A stretch of DNA of 64,000 bases from Bradyrhizobium liaoningense (GCF_018130825.1 NZ_JAFCJS010000003.1:372001-436000), one strand, 5' to 3'. Counted from the first letter of the stretch, positions 33,323-42,475 are shown. The notes: generated by a model not told the origin, from the letters alone. Translations and numbers: made by a program.

Positions 33323-35071
33323 CTAGATCGGTATCTCGGTCGCGGGGAGGGTGATGGTGAAGGTCGAGCCCTTGCCGGGGCCCTCGCTGTCGGCGGTCAC
33401 CTCGCCGCCGTGCATGTCGATGATACGCTTCACGATGGACAGACCAAGCCCCGTCGAGCTCTCGCCGGCGGTCGGCTTGGCGGACAGCCGCTGGAACCGG
33501 CCGAACAGGCGGCCGAGATCCTCCGGCGACAGGCCGGCGCCCTCGTCGCTGACGCGGACGACGGTGTCGCTGCCCTCATGGGTGACGGCGACGCCGATCT
33601 TGCCGCCGATCGGCGAGTATTTGATGGCGTTGCTGATCAGATTGTCGATCGCCTCGCGGATGCGGTCGGTGTCGCACATGGTGACGATGTTGGCCGGCGC
33701 GGTGACGCTGATCGCCTGCTGCTTGTTGACGGCGAGCGGCTGGTTGGCCTCGGCGACCTCCTTGACCAGCGCGGCGACGTCGACCGGCTCGCGGCGGATG
33801 GTGATGTCGAAGGCATCGGCCATCGCGTCCGAGATCAGATGGTCGACCATCGTGGTCAGGCGCTTGGTGGCGTCGCGGATGTGATCGACCTGGGCGACCA
33901 CGCCGCCTTCCGACGCGCCGGTCGAGATCAGCTCCTTCAGCATCTCGGTGCGGCCGAGGATGACGCCGAGTGGATTCTTCAGATCGTGCGCGACGGTGCC
34001 CAGGATCTCGTTCTTGAAGCCGTTGGCGCGCTGCAGCCGCAGCCATTGCGCCGACAGGCGGCGGTTGGCCTGCATCAGGGCGCGGGTGCGCTGGGCGACG
34101 CGGTCTTCCAGCTGGGTGTTGGCGTCCTGCAGCTGCTGGTAGAGGATGACGTTGTCGAACGCGATCGAGAGGCGGCTGGAGAAGATCTCGACCAGCGAGC
34201 GGTCGGTCTCCGACAGCTCGCGCTCGGCCTGCAGCAGCACCACAACCTCGCGGCCGCTTCCGGTGCGCAAATAGATCACGCTGCGATGGTCGGCGAATTC
34301 GTTCTTGCGGCGCTGGAACGCGGCCTCCACCATCTCGCGCAGCTCGGGGTCGAGCGCCTTCGACGACGTGGTGCCGATGAAGCGGCTGTAGCAGCCGCTG
34401 CCGGCCAGCACCGAAAGCTCGGGATCGACGCCGCCATTGTCGCGCAGGACCAGTATACCGGCGCAGTCGACGTTGAGCAGCGAGGCGAGCTGGGTCAGCA
34501 CGCCCTCGGCGAGCCGCTGCATCGACTTGAAGTCGTACAGCGTGGAGGCCGCGTCGATGATGATCTCGAGCCCGCGCCGTGTCTGCACCATGCGCTCGAG
34601 CTGCTGATAGGAGCGCAGCGCCGCGGTCAGCGAGGTGAACAGCTTGTCGGCCGTGAGCTCGGTCTTGGCCTTGTAGTCGTTGATGTCGTACTGCACGATC
34701 ACGCGCCGCTCGGGCGCCTGGCCGGGCTGGCCGGTGCGCAGGATGATGCGCACGGTCTCGTTCCTGATCTCGTTGCGGATGAACTCGACCAGCTCGAGGC
34801 CCGCGACATCCGTCTCCATGATGACGTCGAGCAGCACCGCGGCGATGTCGCTGTGCGCGGCCATCAGCTTGCGCCCTTCCGCCGCGGAATAGGCGGAGAG
34901 GATCTCCAGGCTCTGGCCGTTGAGGCTGTAGTCCGAAAGTGCAAAACGGGTGCCGTCATGCACGGCCGGGTCGTCGTCGATGACGGCGATCTTCCACTTT
35001 CGTGCGTTCTGGTCCTCCGACGCGGTGCCGGTATCGTCGATCAGGTGGAGGACATCGTCCTGTTCGGCCAT
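33323..35071 (-). CDS. Receiver-DUF3369-histidine kinase (soluble hybrid kinase)
   Basis: 582 residues with no membrane segment. Domains in order: receiver (about 25-150; Asp82 in LLDVIMETD), a GAF-like DUF3369 sensor (about 165-310), a coiled-coil linker, HisKA with His362 in TVAHDLKNPL, and HATPase (about 455-578; IREAIDNLISNAIKYSP, VRVSDEGAGLSPED, GLGLSIVKRI). A receiver at the front of a kinase suits an intermediate in a phosphorelay: it may be phosphorylated by the membrane kinase upstream and in turn phosphorylate the OmpR-type regulator downstream. The 5' end overlaps the upstream kinase gene by 31 bp. Confidence 0.93.
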   Translation of the reverse strand: MAEQDDVLHLIDDTGTASEDQNARKWKIAVIDDDPAVHDGTRFALSDYSLNGQSLEILSAYSAAEGRKLMAAHSDIAAVLLDVIMETDVAGLELVEFIRNEIRNETVRIILRTGQPGQAPERRVIVQYDINDYKAKTELTADKLFTSLTAALRSYQQLERMVQTRRGLEIIIDAASTLYDFKSMQRLAEGVLTQLASLLNVDCAGILVLRDNGGVDPELSVLAGSGCYSRFIGTTSSKALDPELREMVEAAFQRRKNEFADHRSVIYLRTGSGREVVVLLQAERELSETDRSLVEIFSSRLSIAFDNVILYQQLQDANTQLEDRVAQRTRALMQANRRLSAQWLRLQRANGFKNEILGTVAHDLKNPLGVILGRTEMLKELISTGASEGGVVAQVDHIRDATKRLTTMVDHLISDAMADAFDITIRREPVDVAALVKEVAEANQPLAVNKQQAISVTAPANIVTMCDTDRIREAIDNLISNAIKYSPIGGKIGVAVTHEGSDTVVRVSDEGAGLSPEDLGRLFGRFQRLSAKPTAGESSTGLGLSIVKRIIDMHGGEVTADSEGPGKGSTFTITLPATEIPI

Positions 35072-37119
35072 TGAGAAGTCCCGTCAGTCTCTGTGCTTTG
35101 CGCGCCGCCCTTGGCGACCCGGGGCATGATAATGCGAAAAGTGGTGCCTTGTCCCAGCTTGGATTCCAGCATCATGCGACCGCCGAGCTGCTGGGTGACA
35201 AGGTTATAGACGATATGCAGCCCGAGTCCCGTGCCACCTTCATTGCGCCGGGTGGTAAAGAATGGGTCAAAGGCCTGGCGCTGCACGTCCGGGGTCATGC
35301 CGGCCCCGTCGTCGGTGAAGATGATCTCGATATCGTCGGCCCCGCGCGGCCGCGCCGAGATCGTGATGGTGCCGGCGCGCCCGTCGGCGAAGGCATGGTT
35401 GGCGGCGTTGAGGAACAGGTTGGTCAGGATCTGGCCGTAGGAGCCGGGATAGCCGTCCAGCAGCAGCCCCTCGGGCACGTCGACCTCGAGCGTGATCGGC
35501 GAGCGCTTCAGCACGGGCCGAAGGCTCGCGATGATCTGGTCGGTGGCTTCGCTGAGTGAGAACTGCCGCCGCTCGGCATGGGAGCGGTCGACCGCGACCT
35601 GCTTGAACGACTGGATCAGCTCGCCGGCGCGGGTGAGGTTGGCGACGAGTTGCTGCGAGGCATCGCGCGAGGACTGCACGAACTCCTCCAGCTGCGAGCG
35701 GCGCAGGCCGCCGTCGCCCTTGAGCTGGGCCTCGAAGATCTCGGTCCGCCGGGCAAAGCTGGAGGCGACCGTGAGGCTGATGCCGATGGGGTTGTTGACC
35801 TCGTGGGCGACGCCGGCGACGAGACCGCCGAGCGCGGCCAGCCGCTCGGCATCGATCAGATTCTGCTGTGCGGTATTGAGCTCGAGCAGCGCGCTCTCGG
35901 CCTTCTCCTTCGACGCGCGCAGCTCATCCTCGGTCTCGCGCTTGGCGATGGCGTTCTCGCGGAATACTTCCACCGCGCGCGCCATGGCGCCGACCTCGTC
36001 GCGTGCCTTGGTGCCCTGCACCTCGCGGTCGAGATTGCCGAGCGTAATCGCGCGCATCGCGGCCATGATCTGCTGCAGCGGCAGGCGGATCGACAGCGCG
36101 ATCAAGACGCCGGCGGTGAGGATGATACCGAGGAAGATCACCGCGATGGAGAGCACGCGGCGGGAGATATCGGCCAGCGTGCGGTCAAAAGTCTCCTGCG
36201 CCTTCTGCTCGCGCTGGCGCATCTTGGTCGAGAGGTCGTCGATGGCGCCGATCGCCTCGGCCTGGCTGGCGTCGATGGTGTTGCGCAGCAGCTCGGTGCG
36301 GCTCATCAGCTGCTCGGAGAGTTTTGCAAAACCCTCACGCAGCGCGGCGGTGCGGGCCCCGAGGCGCTGCAGCGCCATGCGCTGGAGATCGTTGTCGGCG
36401 AGATCGATCATCACCGGAATGGTCTTCTCGATCGTCTCGGTGTGGCGGCGCGCATCGTCGGCGGCGCCCGATGACTGCGACAGATAGTAGGAATTGGCCG
36501 CGACCAGCATCGCGGTGAAGGCCTCGCGTGACTTGCCGAGCGAGGGCCAGATCAGCGCGTCGCGATGGCCGGTGGCGCCCTCGATGATGGAATAGAGCCC
36601 CGCCATGTCCCTGGCCGGGCCCTGCACCTGGTCCTCGTAGGTCTTGGCGATCGTCGCCTGCACGCTGCGCAGCTCGCCGAAGCCGTTGAGGAAGCGCTCG
36701 GTGGTGCGCTCCAGCTCCTCGACCGAGCCCGACAGCATCGGGTCCTTGGCGGCGCGGTTGCTCAGCGTGCCCAGCACCGCCTCGCGCAGCAGGAGAATCT
36801 CGGCGAACAGGTCCGGGCTCGGCTGGTTGATGTAGCGGTGGATCAGATTGTGCAGGCGCCCGGTCTCGCTCTCGAGCAGCGCCAGGATGCGGTCGGATTC
36901 GCGCACCTGGCGCACGTCGTCCCAGGCCGAGCCCAGCACCTGCGAGCCGTTCCAGATCAGCGCCACCAGCACCACCACGACGGCGGAGTTCAAGCCTGCG
37001 ATCGACAGGATGCGCCAGCGGATCGGCACGGCCCGGAGCGCGCCGACGAGCCGCGCGCGCACCCGCCCGAGCGGGCCGGGCGGCCTGTCTGCGTGCTCGC
37101 TGTTTCCAAGCGCGGGCAA
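35041..37119 (-). CDS. Membrane sensor histidine kinase with HAMP domain
   Basis: 692 residues. A first membrane helix (about 37-57), a long helical periplasmic domain (58-321), a second membrane helix (322-344), HAMP (345-397), a coiled coil, HisKA-like HEVNNP with His439, and a C-terminal HATPase (ILTNLFLNAANHAF, FTDDGAGMTPDVQ, GTGLGLHIVYNLV). The HEVNNPIG type kinase and the helical sensor resemble those partnered with TRAP- or TctC-like binding proteins. The gene starts 6 bp after the stop of the DctP-like gene and overlaps the next kinase gene by 31 bp. Confidence 0.93.
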   Translation of the reverse strand: MPALGNSEHADRPPGPLGRVRARLVGALRAVPIRWRILSIAGLNSAVVVVLVALIWNGSQVLGSAWDDVRQVRESDRILALLESETGRLHNLIHRYINQPSPDLFAEILLLREAVLGTLSNRAAKDPMLSGSVEELERTTERFLNGFGELRSVQATIAKTYEDQVQGPARDMAGLYSIIEGATGHRDALIWPSLGKSREAFTAMLVAANSYYLSQSSGAADDARRHTETIEKTIPVMIDLADNDLQRMALQRLGARTAALREGFAKLSEQLMSRTELLRNTIDASQAEAIGAIDDLSTKMRQREQKAQETFDRTLADISRRVLSIAVIFLGIILTAGVLIALSIRLPLQQIMAAMRAITLGNLDREVQGTKARDEVGAMARAVEVFRENAIAKRETEDELRASKEKAESALLELNTAQQNLIDAERLAALGGLVAGVAHEVNNPIGISLTVASSFARRTEIFEAQLKGDGGLRRSQLEEFVQSSRDASQQLVANLTRAGELIQSFKQVAVDRSHAERRQFSLSEATDQIIASLRPVLKRSPITLEVDVPEGLLLDGYPGSYGQILTNLFLNAANHAFADGRAGTITISARPRGADDIEIIFTDDGAGMTPDVQRQAFDPFFTTRRNEGGTGLGLHIVYNLVTQQLGGRMMLESKLGQGTTFRIIMPRVAKGGAQSTETDGTSQWPNRTMSST

Positions 37120-37125
37120 CTGGGC

Positions 37126-38121
37126 TCACTCCACCTTGCGGATGCGTTCGATCAGCGCGGCCGCCGCGGGCTCCTGGGCGGCCTTGGTGTAGATCGCGGC
37201 CATGGCGTCCTCGAACGGCTTGCGGTCGAGATCCCTGACGATGCTGACGCCGGCCGCGCGCGCCTTGAGCTGTGACTGCTCCTCGAGGTCGCGCCACTTC
37301 TCGCGCATGAACCGGCTGGAGCGCTGCGCGGCCTCCCTGAAGATGATCTGGTCCTCCGCCGAGAGGCTCCGCCAGGCCTTCAGCGAGATCACCAGCACCT
37401 CGGGGCTCATCGTGTGCTCGGTCAGCGTGTAGTGCCCGGCATGCTTGTAATGGTCGGTCGTCACGAAGGATGGCCAGTTGTTTTCGGCGCCGTCGATCAG
37501 GTGGTTGGCAAGCCCGGTCAGCACCTGCCCATAGGGCATCTCGACCGGTTCTGCGCCAAGTGAGCGGATCATCTGGCTCATCAACTCCGACTGCTGCACC
37601 CGGATCCGCAGGCCCCGGAGGTCGGCGATGCTCCTGATAGGGCGGATACCGTTGTAGATCGACCGCGCCCCGGAATCGTAGAAGCAGAGCCCGACGAAGC
37701 CGTAGGGCTCGAAACTGTTCAGGATCTCGCCGCCGATCGGCCCGTCCAGCACCTTCTGCATGTGCTCGATGGACCGGAAAAGGAACGGCATGGCGAGCAC
37801 GTTCATCGCCGGAACGAAATTGCCGATCAGGGCGACATTGGTCCGGTTGAGGTCGATTGCGCCGGCCCGGGTCTGCTCGATGGTCTCCTTCTCCTCGCCG
37901 AGCTGGCGGGAGTGGAACACCTTGACCTCGTGCCGGCCGCCGGTGCGCTCGGCGATCAGGGCGCCCATGTAGCGCAGCGCCTGCACGGTCGGGTAGTCCT
38001 CGGTCTGGGTGTCGGCGGCGCGAAACTCGCGCGCGACGGCGCCCGTCGCGCAGACGGCGAGCAGAAGCGCGACGAAGATCACCCCGGTCCGCGAGAGTTC
38101 GGCACGGCTCAACACTGGCAC
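37126..38121 (-). CDS. TRAP-type (DctP) solute-binding protein of a sensory operon
   Basis: 331 residues from a GTG start at 38121 (VPVLSRAELSRTGVIFVALLLAV) with GAGGGG six bases upstream; the open frame reaches further but without start signals. A signal peptide is followed by REFRAADTQTEDYPTVQALRYMG, then the DctP core: NVLAMPFLFRSIEHMQKVLDGPIG, GARSIYNGIRPIRSIADLRGLRIRVQQSELM and GAEPVEMPYGQVLTGLANHLIDGAENN. No TRAP permease genes (DctQ/DctM) are present. Instead, it is the first gene of an operon with two kinases and a regulator, so it more likely presents an organic acid to the membrane kinase than feeds a transporter. Confidence 0.92.
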   Translation of the reverse strand: MPVLSRAELSRTGVIFVALLLAVCATGAVAREFRAADTQTEDYPTVQALRYMGALIAERTGGRHEVKVFHSRQLGEEKETIEQTRAGAIDLNRTNVALIGNFVPAMNVLAMPFLFRSIEHMQKVLDGPIGGEILNSFEPYGFVGLCFYDSGARSIYNGIRPIRSIADLRGLRIRVQQSELMSQMIRSLGAEPVEMPYGQVLTGLANHLIDGAENNWPSFVTTDHYKHAGHYTLTEHTMSPEVLVISLKAWRSLSAEDQIIFREAAQRSSRFMREKWRDLEEQSQLKARAAGVSIVRDLDRKPFEDAMAAIYTKAAQEPAAAALIERIRKVE

Positions 38122-38321
38122 ACTCAACCCCTCAGAGATGGAGTCTATGGCAGGAGGAAAAGGTTCAATGCAATCTAGCAGATGGTTAAGGGAAGGCCAT
38201 CCCGCGCCCGGCCCGCGGGCTGATTGTGCGGCGCGGCGGCCTCTCATTCCCGTTGAAACCGCCAATGCCCCGCCTTAAGCAGGGACAGTCGCCTTTGTCG
38301 TGCGAGACGGGAAGAGCCATC

Positions 38322-39647
38322 GTGACGTCCACATCGCGCCTTCTGCAGATCGTCGCCGTCCTTACGGCTGTCGCATTGGCCGCGCCGGCGCGCGCCGCCA
38401 CCGACATCGCGCTGTGGCACGCCATGTCCGGCGAGCTCGGGCGGCAGCTGGACAAGCTCGCCGCCGCCTTCAACGCCTCGCAACCGGATTACCGCATCGT
38501 CCCGACCTACAAGGGCAGCTACACCGAGACGGTGACGGCCGCGATCTTCGCCTTCCGTTCGCGCAGCCAGCCCGCGATCGTCCAGGTCAACGAGGTCGCC
38601 ACCGCCACCATGACCGCGGCCAAGGGCGCGATCTATCCGGTGTTCAGCCTGATGCGGGACCAGGGCGAGCCGTTCTCGCTCAACGATTACCTTCCCGCCG
38701 TCTCCGGCTACTACACCGACGCGGCCGGCAACCTGCTGTCGTTCCCGTTCAATTCCTCGACGCCGATCCTGTACTACAACAAGACCATGTTCCGCGACGC
38801 CGGCCTCGATCCGGAGACGCCGCCGAAGACCTGGCCCGAGCTCGGCGCCGCTGCGAAGCGTCTGCGCGACCGCGGCGCGCCATGCGGCTTCACCACGTCC
38901 TGGCCGTCCTGGATTCACGTCGAGAATTTTTCCGCCTTCCACAACCTGCCGCTCGCGACCCGCACCAACGGCTTTGCCGGGCTGGATGCGGAATTGACCA
39001 TCAACAATCCGTCTCTCGTGCATCACATCGCAGCGCTCAGCGAGTGGCAGAAGAGCAAGCTGTTCGACTATAGCGGTCGCGGACAAGCGGCCGAGCCGCG
39101 TTTCCAGAACGGCGAATGCGGCATCTTCATCGGCTCCTCGGCGACGCGCGCCGACATCAAGGCGAATTCGAAATTCGAGATCGGCTACGGCATGATGCCG
39201 TACTGGCCGGACGTGAAGGATGCGCCGCAGAACTCGATCATCGGCGGCGCCACGCTGTGGGTGCTGCGCGACCGGCCGCGCGAGGAATACAAGGGCGTGG
39301 CGCGCTTCTTCGCCTATCTGTCGCAGCCCGGCGTGCAGGCCGCCTGGCACCAGAACACCGGATATCTGCCGGTTACCCGCGCCGCCTTCGAGCTGACGCG
39401 GGCGCAAGGCTTTTACGAGCGCAATCCGGGCTCGGCGATCTCGTTCGAGGAGATTACGCTGCATCCGCCGACGGAGAACTCGAAGGGCATCCGGCTCGGC
39501 TCCTTCGTCCTGATCCGCGGCGTGATCGAGGACGAGCTGGAGCAGACCTTTGCCGGCCAGAAGAGCGCGCAGAAGGCGCTCGATTCCGCCGTCGAGCGCG
39601 GCAACAAGCTGCTCCGCCAGTTCGAGCGCGCCAGCCCGGAGCGGTAA
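38322..39647 (+). CDS. ABC transporter substrate-binding protein, UgpB-like
   Basis: 441 residues from a GTG start at 38322, with GGGAAGAGCCATC upstream. A signal peptide (LLQIVAVLTAVALAAPARA) precedes TDIALWHAMSGELGRQLDKLAAAFNASQPDYRIVPTYKGSYTET, a close match to the start of mature glycerol-3-phosphate binding protein UgpB. The sequence PFNSSTPILYYNKTMFRDAGLDPE follows later. UgpB-type proteins bind glycerol-3-phosphate or its diesters. No ugpAEC genes are adjacent, so it is an orphan. It is divergent (200-bp gap) from the sensory operon with the DctP-like protein, which may control it. A specific ligand is not certain. Confidence 0.9.
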   Translation: MTSTSRLLQIVAVLTAVALAAPARAATDIALWHAMSGELGRQLDKLAAAFNASQPDYRIVPTYKGSYTETVTAAIFAFRSRSQPAIVQVNEVATATMTAAKGAIYPVFSLMRDQGEPFSLNDYLPAVSGYYTDAAGNLLSFPFNSSTPILYYNKTMFRDAGLDPETPPKTWPELGAAAKRLRDRGAPCGFTTSWPSWIHVENFSAFHNLPLATRTNGFAGLDAELTINNPSLVHHIAALSEWQKSKLFDYSGRGQAAEPRFQNGECGIFIGSSATRADIKANSKFEIGYGMMPYWPDVKDAPQNSIIGGATLWVLRDRPREEYKGVARFFAYLSQPGVQAAWHQNTGYLPVTRAAFELTRAQGFYERNPGSAISFEEITLHPPTENSKGIRLGSFVLIRGVIEDELEQTFAGQKSAQKALDSAVERGNKLLRQFERASPER

Positions 39648-39865
39648 ACCCGTCGCTCGGGCGACCCTCGCGTCCTCGACGAATCCCATCCGACATCACG
39701 CAACCCGGAAGTGTGTGCGATCTCACACGCAACGCGGCCTGCGCCTGCGATAATCCCGCATGCGTGACGCCGAGAGGACGCCGACGCCTGCCGGTCGCCG
39801 GCAGCAATCATCTTCAAGCTCATTTCATCCATCTATTTTCGGAAAAAGTGCAATGGAGATCATCG

Positions 39866-40897
39866 ATGCCCTGCACGTGCTGCATTATCCCGAACGACGT
39901 TCTGACCAGGCTGTCCCAGGACAAGAAGCTGTCCGCCCCGCTGCGCAAGCAAATGGTCGACACGGTCCAGATCAGCCATGAACTGCGCGAATTGCGGAAC
40001 CAGGCCGCGAAATTCACCAGCGTGACCGCCGCGCGCACCAGAGGTTTGGTCACGCTGGCGGCGGCGCCGTCCGTCACCGTCTACGACTGCAAGCACACGC
40101 AGACGCTGCCGGGCACGCCGATCGCGAAGCCGAAGACGTCTTCGGATGCGTCGGTCAAGCGCACCTTCAACCAGACCGCCAAGGTCGCAAAATTCTACCA
40201 GCAGGTCTTCAACCGCAATTCGATCGACGACCACGGCATGACCATGATGTCGTCGGTTCACTTCGGCGAGAAGTACAACAACGCGATGTGGAACGGCTCG
40301 CAGATGATCTATGGCGACGGCGACGGCAGCATCTTCGTCGACTTCACCAGAGGCAATGACGTCATCGGCCACGAGCTCACCCATGGCGTCACCCAGCACA
40401 GCCTCCAGCTCGCCTATAGCGGCGATGCCGGCGGCCTCAACGAGAGCATCTCCGACTGTTTCGGCTCGATGTTCCGGCAGTGGGAGGCGAAGCAGGATGT
40501 CAAGAAAGCCGACTGGCTGATCGGCAAGGACATCATGGGGCCGGGCGCCAAGAAGAAAGGGTTCGCCTGCCTGCGCGACATGGCCAATCCGGCAGCCAAG
40601 CACTGTCTGGCGCCGCAACCGACCAAATATTCGCAAGTGACGCCGGGCATGGACCCGCATTATTCCAGCGGCCCGCCGAACCTCGCCTTCTACACGGCCT
40701 GCACCACGTTCGGCGGATACAGTTGGGCCAAAATCGGCCAGGTGTGGTACAATGCGCTTACCGGTTTCGGGCCGACGCCGAACATGACGATGAAGGCGTT
40801 CGCTGCGCGGACCCGGCAGGGTGCCCACACCTTGTATCCGGGCGATGCCGCCGTGTTCGCCGCCGTCGATGCGGGATGGAAGAAGGTCGGGCTGTAG
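39866..40897 (+). CDS. M4-family metalloprotease, protealysin-like
   Basis: 343 residues from ATG at 39866, with GGAGATCATCG upstream; the long open frame before it overlaps the UgpB-like gene and is a shadow. The zinc site is complete: VIGHELTHGVTQ (His169, Glu170, His173) and GGLNESISDCFG (Glu193), and DPHYSSGPPN has the transition-state His265. A short N-terminal propeptide with Cys-rich CTCCIIPNDVL replaces the long thermolysin propeptide, and there is no signal peptide. This is the protealysin pattern, in which the enzyme acts intracellularly or is released in another way. The next gene encodes a likely emfourin inhibitor, 33 bp downstream. Confidence 0.93.
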   Translation: MPCTCCIIPNDVLTRLSQDKKLSAPLRKQMVDTVQISHELRELRNQAAKFTSVTAARTRGLVTLAAAPSVTVYDCKHTQTLPGTPIAKPKTSSDASVKRTFNQTAKVAKFYQQVFNRNSIDDHGMTMMSSVHFGEKYNNAMWNGSQMIYGDGDGSIFVDFTRGNDVIGHELTHGVTQHSLQLAYSGDAGGLNESISDCFGSMFRQWEAKQDVKKADWLIGKDIMGPGAKKKGFACLRDMANPAAKHCLAPQPTKYSQVTPGMDPHYSSGPPNLAFYTACTTFGGYSWAKIGQVWYNALTGFGPTPNMTMKAFAARTRQGAHTLYPGDAAVFAAVDAGWKKVGL

Positions 40898-40930
40898 CCG
40901 GGCCGCACGGCGTTACGAAAGGAAGCAAGC

Positions 40931-41206
40931 GTGGATCGCTTGAAGATCGAGCGCGTCGGAGGGTTCGCCGGCTTCGGCGGCCCTCACCTCAAGAGCCGCG
41001 GCGAGGTGGCGTTGTCGGATTTGTCGGCTGCCGATCAGAAGACGGTGGAGCAGCTGTTTGCCGATCCGGGCAAGGTCCCCGCCGCGCGTCGGGGTCAGGC
41101 CGACGCGTTCAGCTACCGGATCACGCGCGGCGCGCAGACGATCGAAGTCCCCGAGCATGCGGTCCCCTCGGCCATCAAGAGCAGCGTCAAGGATGTCTTG
41201 GACTAG
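40931..41206 (+). CDS. Emfourin-like protealysin inhibitor
   Basis: 91 residues from a GTG start preceded by AAAGGAAGCAAGC. The N-terminal sequence KIERVGGFAGFGG is followed by LSDLSAADQKTVEQLFADP and ends SAIKSSVKDVLD. Length, the Gly/Phe-rich N-terminus and the position directly after an M4 protease gene match emfourin, the protein inhibitor of protealysin first described in Serratia. It is cytoplasmic and probably protects the cell from the protease while it is made or stored. The call depends on context and remembered family features; the sequence is short. Confidence 0.8.
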   Translation: MDRLKIERVGGFAGFGGPHLKSRGEVALSDLSAADQKTVEQLFADPGKVPAARRGQADAFSYRITRGAQTIEVPEHAVPSAIKSSVKDVLD

Positions 41207-41224
41207 GGGCGGGCTGGCGCCGTG

Positions 41225-42202
41225 ATGGAGGGGATGCTGCCGCCGGAGTCCGCGGGCGTTTGGGGCATGTCGGCGTCGACGAGCCTTGAGGCCTATCGCG
41301 CCTTGCGCGCCGACCGCACGCGATGGCTGCCGGTCGCGCTCGACATCGCGCGCGGCCACGGTCTCGATATCAGCACGCCGCATGTGTTTGCGACAGGCAC
41401 CAATCTCGTTGTCGGCCTCGGTGAGCGCCTGATCCTGAAGATCTTCCCGCCGCTGCTTCGCGCTCAATTCGTCTCCGAGCGCGGCTCGCTGACGCAGCTC
41501 GCCGGCCGGCTATCCTTGCCGATCCCCGAGATCGTCGCCGAAGGGGTGCGCGACGGCTGGCCCTATCTCGTCATCACCCGCCTTGCCGGCACGCTCGGCT
41601 CGGAGGTGTGGCCGTCCCTGGCGGAAGACCAGAAGGAGCGCGTGCTGCGCCAGATCGGCGAGACCATCGCGTCCGTGCAGCGCGCGCCCCTCGGCCCGCT
41701 CGCACACATCGAGCCGCGCTGGGACGACTTCATGCGTGCCCAGATGCAGGGCTGCCGCATCAGGCACGAGCGCCTGGGTCTTGCGCCGAAATTCCTCGAC
41801 GGCCTCGACGATCTCCTGCGCGATGCGGCCGCGCTGATTCCGATGGACGCGCCGCCGGTGATCCTGACCGGCGAATACATCCCTGAGAATTTCCTGCTCG
41901 GCTGCGATGACGGCACATGGTCGCTCAAAGGCCTGTTCGACTTCGGCGACGTCCGCGCCGGCTGGCGCGACTACGATTTGCTCGGCCCCGGCGCCTTCAT
42001 GGCTGCGGGACGGCCGGGCAGGGTGCGCAGCCTGCTTCAAGGCTTCGGCTATACGAAGCTCGACTTCGCGCTCAAGCGCCGCCTGATGGCCCTGATGCTG
42101 CTCCACCAGGCCAGCGACCTCAACAGCCACATCTGCATCGAGGGTTGGCAGGAGAGGGCGGATGATCTGGTCGAGCTGCAGGAATTGATCTGGGCGGAGT
42201 GA
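41225..42202 (+). CDS. APH-family phosphotransferase-like protein
   Basis: About 325 residues from ATG at 41225 (a GTG precedes it directly and an ATG at 41267 is also possible). The APH/choline kinase fold is seen: FATGTNLVVGLGERLILKIFPPLLRAQFVSERGSL holds the nucleotide-binding Lys, followed by GWPYLVITRLAGT. The catalytic loop is VILTGEYIPENFLL and the metal loop GLFDFGDVRAGWRDYDLLGPG. The usual HGD of the loop is changed to TGE, so either Glu serves as base or the protein belongs to a diverged branch. The substrate is unknown. It lies 18 bp after the emfourin-like gene and may be co-transcribed. Confidence 0.78.
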   Translation: MEGMLPPESAGVWGMSASTSLEAYRALRADRTRWLPVALDIARGHGLDISTPHVFATGTNLVVGLGERLILKIFPPLLRAQFVSERGSLTQLAGRLSLPIPEIVAEGVRDGWPYLVITRLAGTLGSEVWPSLAEDQKERVLRQIGETIASVQRAPLGPLAHIEPRWDDFMRAQMQGCRIRHERLGLAPKFLDGLDDLLRDAAALIPMDAPPVILTGEYIPENFLLGCDDGTWSLKGLFDFGDVRAGWRDYDLLGPGAFMAAGRPGRVRSLLQGFGYTKLDFALKRRLMALMLLHQASDLNSHICIEGWQERADDLVELQELIWAE

Positions 42203-42229
42203 ATGCATGCTTGCGCCCCAACCTCCACT

Positions 42230-42395
42230 GTCGTCCTGGACAAGCGGAGCGCTTGGCAACGCGCAGCGTTGTCATTCGCGGAGCGCAGATCCAGGACCCA
42301 TACCCCCAGGAAGAGGTTATCGTGCGGGCTGGTAACCGCGAGTCCTCGCCAAATCACCCCTTGGGGTAATGGGTCCTGGCTTTCGCCAGGACGAC
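42230..42395. repeat. Long imperfect palindrome, repeat family A (copy 4, diverged)
   Basis: GTCGTCCTGGACAAGCGG and TGGCTTTCGCCAGGACGAC bound the element; GATCCAGGACCCATA / AATGGGTCCTGG are inner arms. It follows the phosphotransferase gene and stands beside the accessory island. Confidence 0.8.
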
Positions 42396-42433
42396 ACCTC
42401 TGAATTTGGGAGCGCCGCTCATCCAACAAAAGT

Positions 42434-42475
42434 GTCGTCCCGGCGAAGGCCGGGACCCATACTCCCAGGAAGGAG
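42434..42475. repeat. Left arm of a family A palindrome, separated from its right arm
   Basis: GTCGTCCCGGCGAAGGCCGG then GACCCATACTCCCAGGAAGG: a good copy of the left half of the element at 10603. The matching right arm is not nearby but 1.67 kb away at 44140-44174. Confidence 0.8.

Noticed and set aside
39116..39865. N-terminal 250 residues of the open frame that ends with the M4 protease
   Set aside because: This part overlaps the UgpB-like gene in another frame and is Arg/Ala-rich; the protease begins at the ATG at 39866.
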